Shown piece after piece: positions 1-8,219 of a stretch of 64,000 nucleotides of DNA. Position 1 is the first letter of the stretch; each line of letters opens with the position of its first letter. A program made the position numbers and the translations under genes. The stretch is from Bacteroidota bacterium. Its GTDB lineage: Bacteria; Bacteroidota; Ignavibacteria; Ignavibacteriales; Ignavibacteriaceae. Location of the stretch: contig JAKAGV010000015.1 of the NCBI GenBank assembly GCA_021815405.1, positions 103,860-167,859 of the forward strand, written 5' to 3'. Below the pieces are notes generated by a model. That model made no database searches. It was not told the DNA's origin and saw nothing but the letters and a program-made list of their open reading frames with translations.

Positions 1-1
1 T

Positions 2-337
2 CCGATTATAATAATTAATTCTATAAAAATATTAATCAGCGTTTTCATTTTGCTGTCGGCAATTTTTGTACTTCAATACAAAGAAATATGGAGGAAACAA
101 ATCATAATCGGATTAATACTTGCAATTGCTTACTTATTAGTTTCTCCGCTAGTAAATTATTTTGATTTATTACAAATACATTACACAGGTAATGAAAACA
201 TTTCTCAGCAAATGCAGGATATGGCTAAAACGGCATCGCTGATTTTTTCTTATGGATGGTCGGTTTTATTTTCTGTCTTCTTTATTGTAGCAATTGTTAA
301 ATATAATAACAAGGATATAAAATTGTTGTTCAAATAG
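2..337 (+). CDS. C-terminal part of an unidentified membrane protein (cut by window edge)
   Basis: The frame is open from the first bases and stops at TAG 335-337, so the 5' end lies outside the window. The visible 111 residues hold three strongly hydrophobic stretches (start to about residue 28, about 36-50, and about 85-105) separated by short polar loops, and end in a short basic tail. This indicates an integral inner-membrane protein. No motif lets me name a family. A TTG at 50 could be read as a start, but the hydrophobic reading frame continues upstream of it. Only the membrane location is inferred with confidence. Confidence 0.6.
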   Translation, partial: PIIIINSIKILISVFILLSAIFVLQYKEIWRKQIIIGLILAIAYLLVSPLVNYFDLLQIHYTGNENISQQMQDMAKTASLIFSYGWSVLFSVFFIVAIVKYNNKDIKLLFK

Positions 338-374
338 AACTGAATTTAAAATTTTGCTTCTGCTTTGAATTAGT

Positions 375-497
375 AACTGAAGTTACGCAATTGTCATGCT
401 GAACTTGTTTCAGCATCTAAAAACAGCTTAAAAATAAAGATTCCGAAACAAGTTCGGAATGACAAATGGATCATTTTATTCATTTTGCGTAACTTCA
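375..497. repeat. ~123-bp palindromic repeat, copy A
   Basis: The element is bounded by AACTGAAGTTACGCAA and TTGCGTAACTTCA, which are inverted repeats. Inside are two smaller palindromes, one around TTCCGAAACAAGTTCGGAA and one around GCTGAACTTGTTTCAGC. Its reverse complement is almost identical over its whole length to 21512-21636. It fills the gap between the truncated membrane gene and the VOC pseudogene. It encodes nothing visible and looks like a MITE- or REP-type dispersed element. Confidence 0.85.
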
Positions 498-588
498 CTA
501 AATTCTCATTCATGTTAATCAAAAGAATAAGTATAATTAAAAAAGAAGAAAAGACTACGAGCCTCCAATTGCAATTTCAAAGAATGGA

Positions 589-938
589 ATGCGCTTTCAC
601 CATATCGGAATTCCGACAAGCGAAATAAAGCCAGATGAAAAATATCTTGAGCAATATAAATTTTACGTTTCAGGATTCGATACCGGTGAATACAGGTATG
701 AATGGATGAGGTTTGAGAAGGCAGCCCTATTGCTAAAACAATTCAAAATGATCCGCATATTGCTTTTGAGGTTGAGAATCTTGAAGAAGCAATTAAAGGT
801 AAACAGTTAATCGGAGAAATAAGCTCACCATCAAAAGTAGTAAGGACAGCAATATTATTAGAAAACGGCGCTTCAGTTGAATTTATTGAGTTCAGAAAAA
901 ATAAAAAGTTCCTTTCCAAAATCAACCGGCATTTATAA
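589..938 (+). pseudogene. Frameshifted VOC/glyoxalase-fold protein
   Basis: The ATG at 589 opens a frame that begins MRFHHIGIPT, the typical first strand of vicinal-oxygen-chelate proteins with the metal-ligand His. The frame is sensible up to about 720, then turns into a Leu/Arg-rich nonsense tail. A one-base shift near 720 (around GAAGGCAGCCC) restores a sensible sequence to TAA 936-938, including AILLENGASVEFIEF, a typical last VOC strand. The whole would be about 115 residues, normal for one VOC module. It is either a real frameshift or a sequencing error. The substrate is unknown. Confidence 0.6.
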
Positions 939-1058
939 TATAGATGTAGTTAAAAAAGCTTTATCAGAACAGCAAGAAACAAGAAGAAGAATTTGCTGTT
1001 CAAAGAACCTATTCTCTTTCATCTCCCAAGGTTTTTATTATAAAGGTTCGATTAAATT

Positions 1059-2477
1059 TTACGCTATAGCTTCTTTGCCCCGCCCTATACGATGTCCTTT
1101 CAAGCCATAAAAGCCCACGTACGAGTAAGCAATAAACGGAACTATGTAAGAAATTTGCAGACCCCCAAGATCGGCAATGTATCCCATCAATGGTGGTAAA
1201 ATGGCTCCGCCAAGTATTGCCATTACGAGCAAAGATGAAACCTGACTTTTAAATATTCCAGTTCCTTCAAGCGCAAGCGAAAATGTGTTTGACCATCCGA
1301 TTGATGAAAATAATCCAATACCGACTACGCACCACATCGCAACTCTTCCGCCCACAATAATTGTTATTAATAGCAGAACAACTATTGTTGCAGAGAAAAT
1401 TGTAAGTGTTCGTCCGGCATTTGCTTTGCCAAACTGGAACAAAACCCAGCAAAGAATTAAAAGTGGAAGATAATCTTTTACAATATTCCAGCCGCTTACT
1501 AATCCCAGAATAATAAATGCAGCAATCGGAATTGCAGCCAAAATAATTTTTTTATTTTTAGCTTTTATTTCACTCAACTCAACTGCGCCCATAAATCGAC
1601 CAATCAGCATACCGCCCCAGAAAAGCGAAACATACTTGCTTGCTTCTACTGCTGTTAATCCGGCAATGCTATGCTGACCAAGAAAATTTATGATTGAACT
1701 GCCGACAGAGACTTCGCCGCCGACATACATAAATATTGCGATGATTCCTAAAATAACATGCGGAAATTTTAATGCACCCGCTCCCTTCTCTATTTTCCCT
1801 TCTCCGATATGAGGAAGATGGACGTAAAAGAAAATACCTGCAAGAATTAAAAACACAATGCTGAAAGTTATATATGGAATCTTGACTGATTCAGCTCCGT
1901 GCATACCGACTTTATCAAAATATTGGAATATTAAATAACCGCCGATCAATGGACCGATAGTAGTTCCCACCGAATTAAATCCTTGTGCAAGATTTAATCG
2001 GCTTGATGCAGTTCGTTCAGGTCCAAGGATTGTTACATAAGGGTTAGCCGCAATCTGAAGCATAGCAAAGCCAAGACCAACAATAAACAATGCAATCAGA
2101 AAAAGCGGATAAGAAGTTGCGGTTGCAGCCGGATAAAACAGCGCGCTGCCAAAGGCTGAAATCAACAGCCCGATGACAATTCCGTTTTTATAACCAATTC
2201 TTGCGATCGGGTCGCCTGTCGTCATTGAGATTATAAAATAAAGCAGCGAGCCGACGAAGTAAGCTCCAAAGAAAGCGAATTGAACAAGCATCGCCTGGAA
2301 AAAATTTAGAGTGAACGCTTCTTTGAAACGTGGAATAAGAATATCATTCCACACGGTCATGAATCCCCACATGAAAAACAATGTTGTCATGATCGCAAAA
2401 GGACCGCGATAACCCTTGCTTTGAACATCTTGTGTCGTTACTGTTGATTGTTTTACTGTTCCGGTTATACCAGCCAT
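1059..2477 (-). CDS. Sugar:proton symporter, MFS (FucP/GluP-like)
   Basis: This is a 472-residue protein with about 12 predicted membrane segments. It shows hallmarks of the fucose/glucose-galactose (FHS) MFS branch: FFMWGFMTVWNDILIP at the first helix, AANPYVTILGP in helix 4-5, and LNLAQGFNSVGTTIGP. These match sugar-specific MFS permeases that import hexoses with protons across the inner membrane. It lies 61 bp downstream of a ROK kinase on the same strand, so import and phosphorylation of the same sugar is a reasonable inference. Glucose, galactose and fucose cannot be told apart. The start at 2477 fits the family N-terminus. Confidence 0.85.
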   Translation of the reverse strand: MAGITGTVKQSTVTTQDVQSKGYRGPFAIMTTLFFMWGFMTVWNDILIPRFKEAFTLNFFQAMLVQFAFFGAYFVGSLLYFIISMTTGDPIARIGYKNGIVIGLLISAFGSALFYPAATATSYPLFLIALFIVGLGFAMLQIAANPYVTILGPERTASSRLNLAQGFNSVGTTIGPLIGGYLIFQYFDKVGMHGAESVKIPYITFSIVFLILAGIFFYVHLPHIGEGKIEKGAGALKFPHVILGIIAIFMYVGGEVSVGSSIINFLGQHSIAGLTAVEASKYVSLFWGGMLIGRFMGAVELSEIKAKNKKIILAAIPIAAFIILGLVSGWNIVKDYLPLLILCWVLFQFGKANAGRTLTIFSATIVVLLLITIIVGGRVAMWCVVGIGLFSSIGWSNTFSLALEGTGIFKSQVSSLLVMAILGGAILPPLMGYIADLGGLQISYIVPFIAYSYVGFYGLKGHRIGRGKEAIA

Positions 2478-2538
2478 AAAAATTTTTTCTTTCTATCTTC
2501 GTTCATTATTTAAGCTTAATGAAAATATTATTTAAGGA

Positions 2539-3642
2539 TCATTTATCAAGAGAATTCAATGCGAATGCATAGGCGCCGATTGAGATAGCTTTGCTTGCAC
2601 CTATTTTTGATATGCCGACGCCAATGCGCATTTCATAATCATAAATAACCTTTTTATCCGTTCCGTAAACGGTAATTTCTTTGGTCTTACCCTTTGTAAA
2701 TTCTACAATCTGTCTTTCATCCTCAAGATTATAAACCATTGCAGAAAGTCTTCTGAATTGAGAACCATCCCGTCTAATGTAATTGCTATTCATTTCAGCA
2801 ACAAGCTTTGGAAGAAAAACATCCGCTGCACCCGCAAGACCTCCGCCAATAACAACCAGTCCGTCAATTAAAGTAATTGCATTTGCAATTGCATCACCTG
2901 CAGCCTCAGCGAATTCACTAAATGCTTTTTCAGCAGCGACTTTGTTTCCAGCTTTCTTGCCTGTACACATTTCGTAAATATCTTTCGGAGAAGGTACGAC
3001 TTCCGGATTTATTTTAGCAGCTCGTGCAAAAGCATTTTTTAATCCATGCGTACTTACATGCTCTTCAATGTAGGTCTGCGGATTTAACTTATCACGCAGC
3101 AGCCAAATTTCTCCCGAGCCTGAATTGTCTCCTAAAAATAAATTTCCATCTCGAACAATACCTGCCCCGAAGCCTGTTCCAAAAGTTAATCCTAAAAGAT
3201 TTTTATATTTTTTAACGCTGCCGGCTTTTTCCAATCTATTATTGATTGACGGAAGAAATCCCGCTATTGCTTCACCGTAGGCGTAAAGATCGCCATCATT
3301 ATTTATGAAGACAGGCAGATCAAATTTTTCTTTCAGCATCGGACCTAACGCAACACCTCCATGAAATGCAGGCAAGTTCGGCAAGTCTCCGATAATTCCA
3401 TTAGGATAATCAGCAGGACCCGGAAATGCGAAACTGATTGCTACCGGTTTGTTTTTCAATTTTGATTTTACCTGGTTGAAGCCATCGACAATTGATGACA
3501 TACATTTATCGAGATTATCTGCATTACTTGGCAAAGTAATTTCATCAACAACTTGTTCATTACCCTGCATAGCGGTAAAGACCAGGTTAGTACCGCCAGC
3601 ATCAAGCGTCATTACTGTTCTTTTATCTGTATTGAAATTCAT
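2539..3642 (-). CDS. ROK-family sugar kinase (glucokinase-like)
   Basis: The 367-residue cytosolic protein opens with the phosphate-1 motif LDAGGTN (residues 13-19). It has the ROK catalytic region FINNDGDLYAYGEA, with the catalytic Asp in NNDGD, and a Gly-rich GLTFGTGFGAGIV loop. The zinc motif CxCGxxGC seen in many ROK kinases and repressors is absent, and there is no N-terminal HTH, so it should be an enzyme rather than a regulator. ROK kinases phosphorylate glucose, ManNAc, GlcNAc or fructose with ATP; the exact sugar is not readable here. It is probably co-transcribed with the MFS sugar symporter that follows it on the same strand. Confidence 0.8.
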   Translation of the reverse strand: MNFNTDKRTVMTLDAGGTNLVFTAMQGNEQVVDEITLPSNADNLDKCMSSIVDGFNQVKSKLKNKPVAISFAFPGPADYPNGIIGDLPNLPAFHGGVALGPMLKEKFDLPVFINNDGDLYAYGEAIAGFLPSINNRLEKAGSVKKYKNLLGLTFGTGFGAGIVRDGNLFLGDNSGSGEIWLLRDKLNPQTYIEEHVSTHGLKNAFARAAKINPEVVPSPKDIYEMCTGKKAGNKVAAEKAFSEFAEAAGDAIANAITLIDGLVVIGGGLAGAADVFLPKLVAEMNSNYIRRDGSQFRRLSAMVYNLEDERQIVEFTKGKTKEITVYGTDKKVIYDYEMRIGVGISKIGASKAISIGAYAFALNSLDK

Positions 3643-4131
3643 TTAATATTTTTTGTGGTTAAATCAAATTTATTTTTCTCAGTTGATCGCCCGTTTGATA
3701 ATCCGTTGAAAAGGTTATAAATCTTTCGCTTAATGATTGAATCTCTCAGGCTCGAATCTTTCATGGATTTTTATTCTCAACAATCAAACTGAGTTTAATT
3801 TATTACAATGTATTTAGGCAATCGTGAATTAATTTGCCTGCCATTCAGTTTGACTTATATAAGTTATTAATTCTGTTAAAATACTCAATTTCTATTGAAA
3901 TACAATCAATTATTTTCGAAAGATTTAATAATGTTAAATTATTATCGAGCACCAGCAGGCTAAAAATGTATACACAATGACAATTTTGAAATATTTTTAC
4001 ATGATCATCAAAGGACATTTACATGTTATCTAATCTTTTTGGAAAGACATTTACAATAATTTCCTGTTTACCTCATTATCCCAAATGAATTTTTAGTATT
4101 TTTCTAAACAAAAAATTTATCTCATTTATTG
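3643..4131. other. Intergenic region between divergent genes
   Basis: This AT-rich gap of about 490 bp separates the leftward ROK kinase and the rightward recQ, so it should hold both promoters. I see a short near-direct repeat (AAAGGACATTTACA about 4010-4023 and GGAAAGACATTTACA about 4041-4055) and no ORF, tRNA or clear hairpin. Confidence 0.4.
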
Positions 4132-6753
4132 ATGACACCCGAAGAAGCGTTAAATAAATATTTTGGCTTTGAAACTTTTCGTGATAGCCAGAAAGAAATA
4201 GTTGATACAATTTTGAAAGGCGAGAATGTTCTTGCGGTACTTCCTACCGGGGCAGGAAAATCTTTATGTTATCAAATTCCTGCATTAGTTTCTAAAAACT
4301 TTTCTATTGTCATTTCCCCTCTAATCGCCTTAATGAAAGACCAGGTAGATTCGTTAAACGGCACCGAAACTATTGCCGCGTTCATAAATAGCCAGATGAG
4401 CTTTTCTGAAGCTGATGAAGTTCTGAAAAAGATTTCCTTCGGTTCTATTAAACTTCTTTATGTTGCACCTGAAAGATTGGAAAATTTAATCTTTGCAGAC
4501 AAAATAAAAAGCTTACAGCCTTCACATTTATTTGTAGATGAAGCACATTGTATCAGCGAGTGGGGACATAGCTTTAGACCGAGCTACAGAAAAATAAAAG
4601 GGTTCGTCGATTATATTTCTGTAAAACATATTTCTGCTTTTACCGCCACTGCTACACCTGAAGTTGAAAAAGATATAGTTGAGCAGCTTGGATTAAAAGA
4701 ACCTAAAATTTTTGTACGCGGCTTCGAAAGAAAGAATTTAGAGCTTAACGTCTTCATTACAAAAAAGAAAAAGGAAAAATGTCTTGAGCTGCTTTCACGT
4801 CATGGAACGCCAGCAATAATATATTCGGCATCCAGAAAACGTGCAGAGGAAATTGCAGAGTTTTTAAACCTTCATAGAATAAATGCCGCATATTATCATG
4901 CCGGATTAGCAGCCGAAGAAAGAAGTAAGATTCAAGAAGATTTTATGAACGGTATTACACCGGTTATAGTTGCTACAAATGCTTTTGGAATGGGGATCGA
5001 TAAGAAAGATATAAGGCTTGTTATTCATTTTAATACTCCTGGCTCAATCGAAAATTATTACCAGGAAATCGGACGCGCCGGAAGAGACGGCAAAACTTCT
5101 TTCATTTATCTTCTGCATGATGACTATGATATAAATATTCAAAACTTCTTCCTTGAAAATTCTCATCCCGATAAAGAGCTAATTCAAAAAATATATGATG
5201 CAATTTGCGACTATGGAAAAGTTGCTGAAGGTAATTTACCTGCTGCCGAAATACCTTTAAGCAAAGATTTTATTTCAGCGTTTGCTAAAAGAGAAGTCAG
5301 TAAAGGTCTGCTTTATTCGGCAATAAAAATTCTTGAACACGGCGGATACCTAAAACAGCCGTCGGAATTCGAGAATAAATCTTCTTTGCAGGTTATATTT
5401 GATAAAAATAAATTGAAAGAATTTGTTAAAAGAAATTCTAATAACCTTATCAAAGAAATGATAGTTTATTTTCTGCGTGAGTTCGGCAGCAGAATTTTCT
5501 CTGATAAAGTACAAATGACTTCCTACAGTATTGCTGCTCAATTAGGCTTCGCTGAACAAGACGTGGAAGAAACATTAATAACTCTTGATAATCTCGGGAT
5601 TATAAAATACAATAAACCATTTTCTAAAGAATCCGTGCTGCTTACTTCTCCGCGAATTAATTCCAATAGGCTTCGGCTTGATTATAAAAAAATAAACGAA
5701 AGCTTCCTTTCTCTTCAAAAGAAAATTGAGCAAATGGTGGATTATGTTTACACTAATGACTGCCGTTTTAAGTTCATTCTAAATTATTTTGGCGAGAAGA
5801 ATGAAGAATATAAATGCGGAAGGTGCGATAAATGCCGGACTGAAGAACTTTTACCCGAATCAACAAGCGATTATCTAAAAGAAATTATTCTTAGAACGCT
5901 AAATGAAAATAAATTTGCGCTGACTGAAAAATCTCTTATTACTGTTATCAGAGGTTCAAGCAGAACAGAAAAATACAAATCCTTTGAGACGTTCGGCAGC
6001 TGTGCAAATTATGAAATAGAAGAATTGAAAATAGTTCTTCACAGCGTTTTAATGGAAGGCTGTATTGCAAGAAACCATGACAATAATTTTCTTTACTTAA
6101 CTCAATCCGGTTTGAATTTACTTGAACAAGCAGGATTGATTAGCGGAAATAATTCCAAACCGGCAAACTATGAGGAGAATCTGGAGTTATTTAATCTTCT
6201 TAAGGAAGCAAGATCCAAAGCAGCAAAGAAATTTATGCAGACCGGATATTTAATTTGCCCTGACGAAGTTCTCCGAGAAGTTGCAGCAAAGCGTCCGCTG
6301 GGAAAAAGCGAGCTTTTATCAATCAGCAGATTTAATCATCGAATGTTTAACAAGCTTGGAAACGATTTGTTGGAAATCGTAAATGAGTTTGTAAAAAGTA
6401 ACAGCAAAAAAGAAAAGCCGAGACCTGAAAGCAGGACACTTCCGCAAAACATTAAAGAAACTTATAGCTTATTAACCAAAGGGTATTCACTTGCAGATAT
6501 CGCTTCACTGCGGCAGCTTTCCGAAGCCGTAATATCAATGCAGATTGAGACTATTCTTGAATATGAACCTTCGGTTGATGTCATTCATCTTTATGAGGAA
6601 GACATCTTTAATATAACAATGAAAGAAATTGAGAAAGGATTTGCAGACTTAAAAGATTTGAAGCAGAGACTGCCGGATGTTTCTTATCCATTGATTAGAA
6701 TTGCTTTGGCAAAAAACAGAGCATTAAACAAGCTCGAAAAAAGTAAATCATAA
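4132..6753 (+). CDS. recQ: ATP-dependent DNA helicase RecQ
   Basis: This is a 3'-5' DNA helicase for recombination and fork repair, 873 residues from ATG 4132 (a TTG lies one codon earlier). The order is: Walker A PTGAGKSLCYQ (about 40-50), DEAH box VDEAHCISEWGHSFRP, motif III TATAT, helicase C with NAFGMGIDKKDIR and QEIGRAGRDG, RecQ zinc site with CGRCDKC (about 560), winged helix, an HRDC domain (LFNLLKEARSKAAKKF onward, about 690-770) and a C-terminal helix-turn-helix like the RQC-minor domain. The tail makes it longer than the ~610-residue E. coli RecQ but like Bacteroidetes versions. It stands alone in its direction. Confidence 0.95.
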   Translation: MTPEEALNKYFGFETFRDSQKEIVDTILKGENVLAVLPTGAGKSLCYQIPALVSKNFSIVISPLIALMKDQVDSLNGTETIAAFINSQMSFSEADEVLKKISFGSIKLLYVAPERLENLIFADKIKSLQPSHLFVDEAHCISEWGHSFRPSYRKIKGFVDYISVKHISAFTATATPEVEKDIVEQLGLKEPKIFVRGFERKNLELNVFITKKKKEKCLELLSRHGTPAIIYSASRKRAEEIAEFLNLHRINAAYYHAGLAAEERSKIQEDFMNGITPVIVATNAFGMGIDKKDIRLVIHFNTPGSIENYYQEIGRAGRDGKTSFIYLLHDDYDINIQNFFLENSHPDKELIQKIYDAICDYGKVAEGNLPAAEIPLSKDFISAFAKREVSKGLLYSAIKILEHGGYLKQPSEFENKSSLQVIFDKNKLKEFVKRNSNNLIKEMIVYFLREFGSRIFSDKVQMTSYSIAAQLGFAEQDVEETLITLDNLGIIKYNKPFSKESVLLTSPRINSNRLRLDYKKINESFLSLQKKIEQMVDYVYTNDCRFKFILNYFGEKNEEYKCGRCDKCRTEELLPESTSDYLKEIILRTLNENKFALTEKSLITVIRGSSRTEKYKSFETFGSCANYEIEELKIVLHSVLMEGCIARNHDNNFLYLTQSGLNLLEQAGLISGNNSKPANYEENLELFNLLKEARSKAAKKFMQTGYLICPDEVLREVAAKRPLGKSELLSISRFNHRMFNKLGNDLLEIVNEFVKSNSKKEKPRPESRTLPQNIKETYSLLTKGYSLADIASLRQLSEAVISMQIETILEYEPSVDVIHLYEEDIFNITMKEIEKGFADLKDLKQRLPDVSYPLIRIALAKNRALNKLEKSKS

Positions 6754-6794
6754 AGTAATTGATATTAACAGTCAAACCTCCCTACTCTGAATAT

Positions 6795-8204
6795 TTATTT
6801 AAAATCCTCCGCTTTTATATTGTACTTCTTCATCATGCGCTGGAAATTTTGTCTCGTCATTCCGGAGGCTTTTGCTGCTGAAGTAACATTACCTTGCAGA
6901 GATCTAAGTTTATCTTCAACGAACTGTTTTTCAAACATATTCATTATATAATCGCGTGACTGTTTAAATGTTGAGCTGTTAATAGGAAGAACCTGCTCTT
7001 TAATTACAGGATTTAGACTAAGCATTTTTTCTAGCGGATCACTGGTAATCTCTTCACCTCTTGTAAGCATAACAGCACGTTCGATTAGATTTTCAAGTTC
7101 TCTGACATTGCCGGGAAATTGATAAGAATTTAAAAGCGATACCGCATCTGAAGAAAATCCTTTAACATTTTTTTTAAGATGCTCATTGTACTTTGCTAAA
7201 AAATAATTTGCAAGAAGAGGAATATCTTCCGCACGGTCTCTTAACGGAGGCAATTTAATATCCACAACATTCAGACGAAAGAATAAATCTTCTCTGAAAT
7301 TTCCATTTTTGATTTCTTCCTCTAGATCTCTGTTTGTTGCAGCAATAAACCTTGCCTGTACTTTTATCGGCACATCGCCGCCAAGCCTTTCAAATTCTCT
7401 TTCCTGAAGTACTCTCAACAATTTTTGCTGAAGTGCAGGTAAAAGGTTTCCAATTTCATCTAAGAAAATGGATCCGTTCTGGGCAAGTTCAAACTTGCCT
7501 AACTTGCGTTCCGATGCGCCTGTAAATGCGCCTTTCTCAAAGCCGAATAATTCAGACTCAAGAAGATTATCCGGAACTGCCGAACAGTTTAGCCCGATAA
7601 AAGGATGCCCTGGACCAGCAGTGCTGCCATGAATAGCTCTTGCAACCAATTCTTTTCCGGTTCCACTCTCCCCTGTTATTAAAACAGAAACAGTATTGGG
7701 AGTCGTCGAAACCATTCCGATCAATTTATATATCTCCTGCATTCTTTGGCTTCTGCCTATAATTTCATACCGGTCTATAATGTCAGCATTGTAAGAAAAT
7801 CCTTCATCATTTTCCGACGCAGTGGATTTTGATAAAGCCTTCTTTGTCAGTTCTCTGATTTTATTTATGTCTAGCGGCTTTGTCAAATAATCAAACGCAC
7901 CAAGCTGCATTGCCTTGATAGCATTCTGCATTATGCCGTAGCCGGTAATAATTATAGTAGGAATGTTTATTCCTTGCTCTCTGAATTTTTTTAATACTTC
8001 CAATCCGGTTATTTTCGGAAGCGTTATATCCATAAAGATTAAATCGATATTATCGGAACTCGCGATTTTTAATCCTTCTTCTCCATCTTGCGCCATAACT
8101 GCAGTATAGCCATCCTTTTTGAAAACCTCAAGGAATGCAAACCGTATGTTTTCATCATCGTCAACAACAAGAATTTTTTCTTTGTGCTTTAATTTATCGT
8201 CCAA
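6795..8204 (-). CDS. Sigma-54-dependent response regulator (NtrC family)
   Basis: This 469-residue activator is cytosolic and DNA-binding. The receiver domain (about 8-120) has acidic pocket D15-D17, phospho-acceptor D59 in FMDITLP and K109 in LTKPLD. The AAA+ domain (about 150-385) has Walker A GESGTGKE, the sigma-54 contact loop GAFTGA and arginine-finger segments. A Fis-type HTH ends the protein (SAAKASGMTRQNFQRMMKK). Phosphorylation should let it open promoters with RNA polymerase-sigma54. It lies 15 bp after its sensor kinase. Its targets are unknown; the adjacent copper cluster reads the other way and I did not find a clear -24/-12 element there. Confidence 0.92.
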   Translation of the reverse strand: MDDKLKHKEKILVVDDDENIRFAFLEVFKKDGYTAVMAQDGEEGLKIASSDNIDLIFMDITLPKITGLEVLKKFREQGINIPTIIITGYGIMQNAIKAMQLGAFDYLTKPLDINKIRELTKKALSKSTASENDEGFSYNADIIDRYEIIGRSQRMQEIYKLIGMVSTTPNTVSVLITGESGTGKELVARAIHGSTAGPGHPFIGLNCSAVPDNLLESELFGFEKGAFTGASERKLGKFELAQNGSIFLDEIGNLLPALQQKLLRVLQEREFERLGGDVPIKVQARFIAATNRDLEEEIKNGNFREDLFFRLNVVDIKLPPLRDRAEDIPLLANYFLAKYNEHLKKNVKGFSSDAVSLLNSYQFPGNVRELENLIERAVMLTRGEEITSDPLEKMLSLNPVIKEQVLPINSSTFKQSRDYIMNMFEKQFVEDKLRSLQGNVTSAAKASGMTRQNFQRMMKKYNIKAEDFK

Positions 8205-8219
8205 CTTTTTCCTTTAGAA

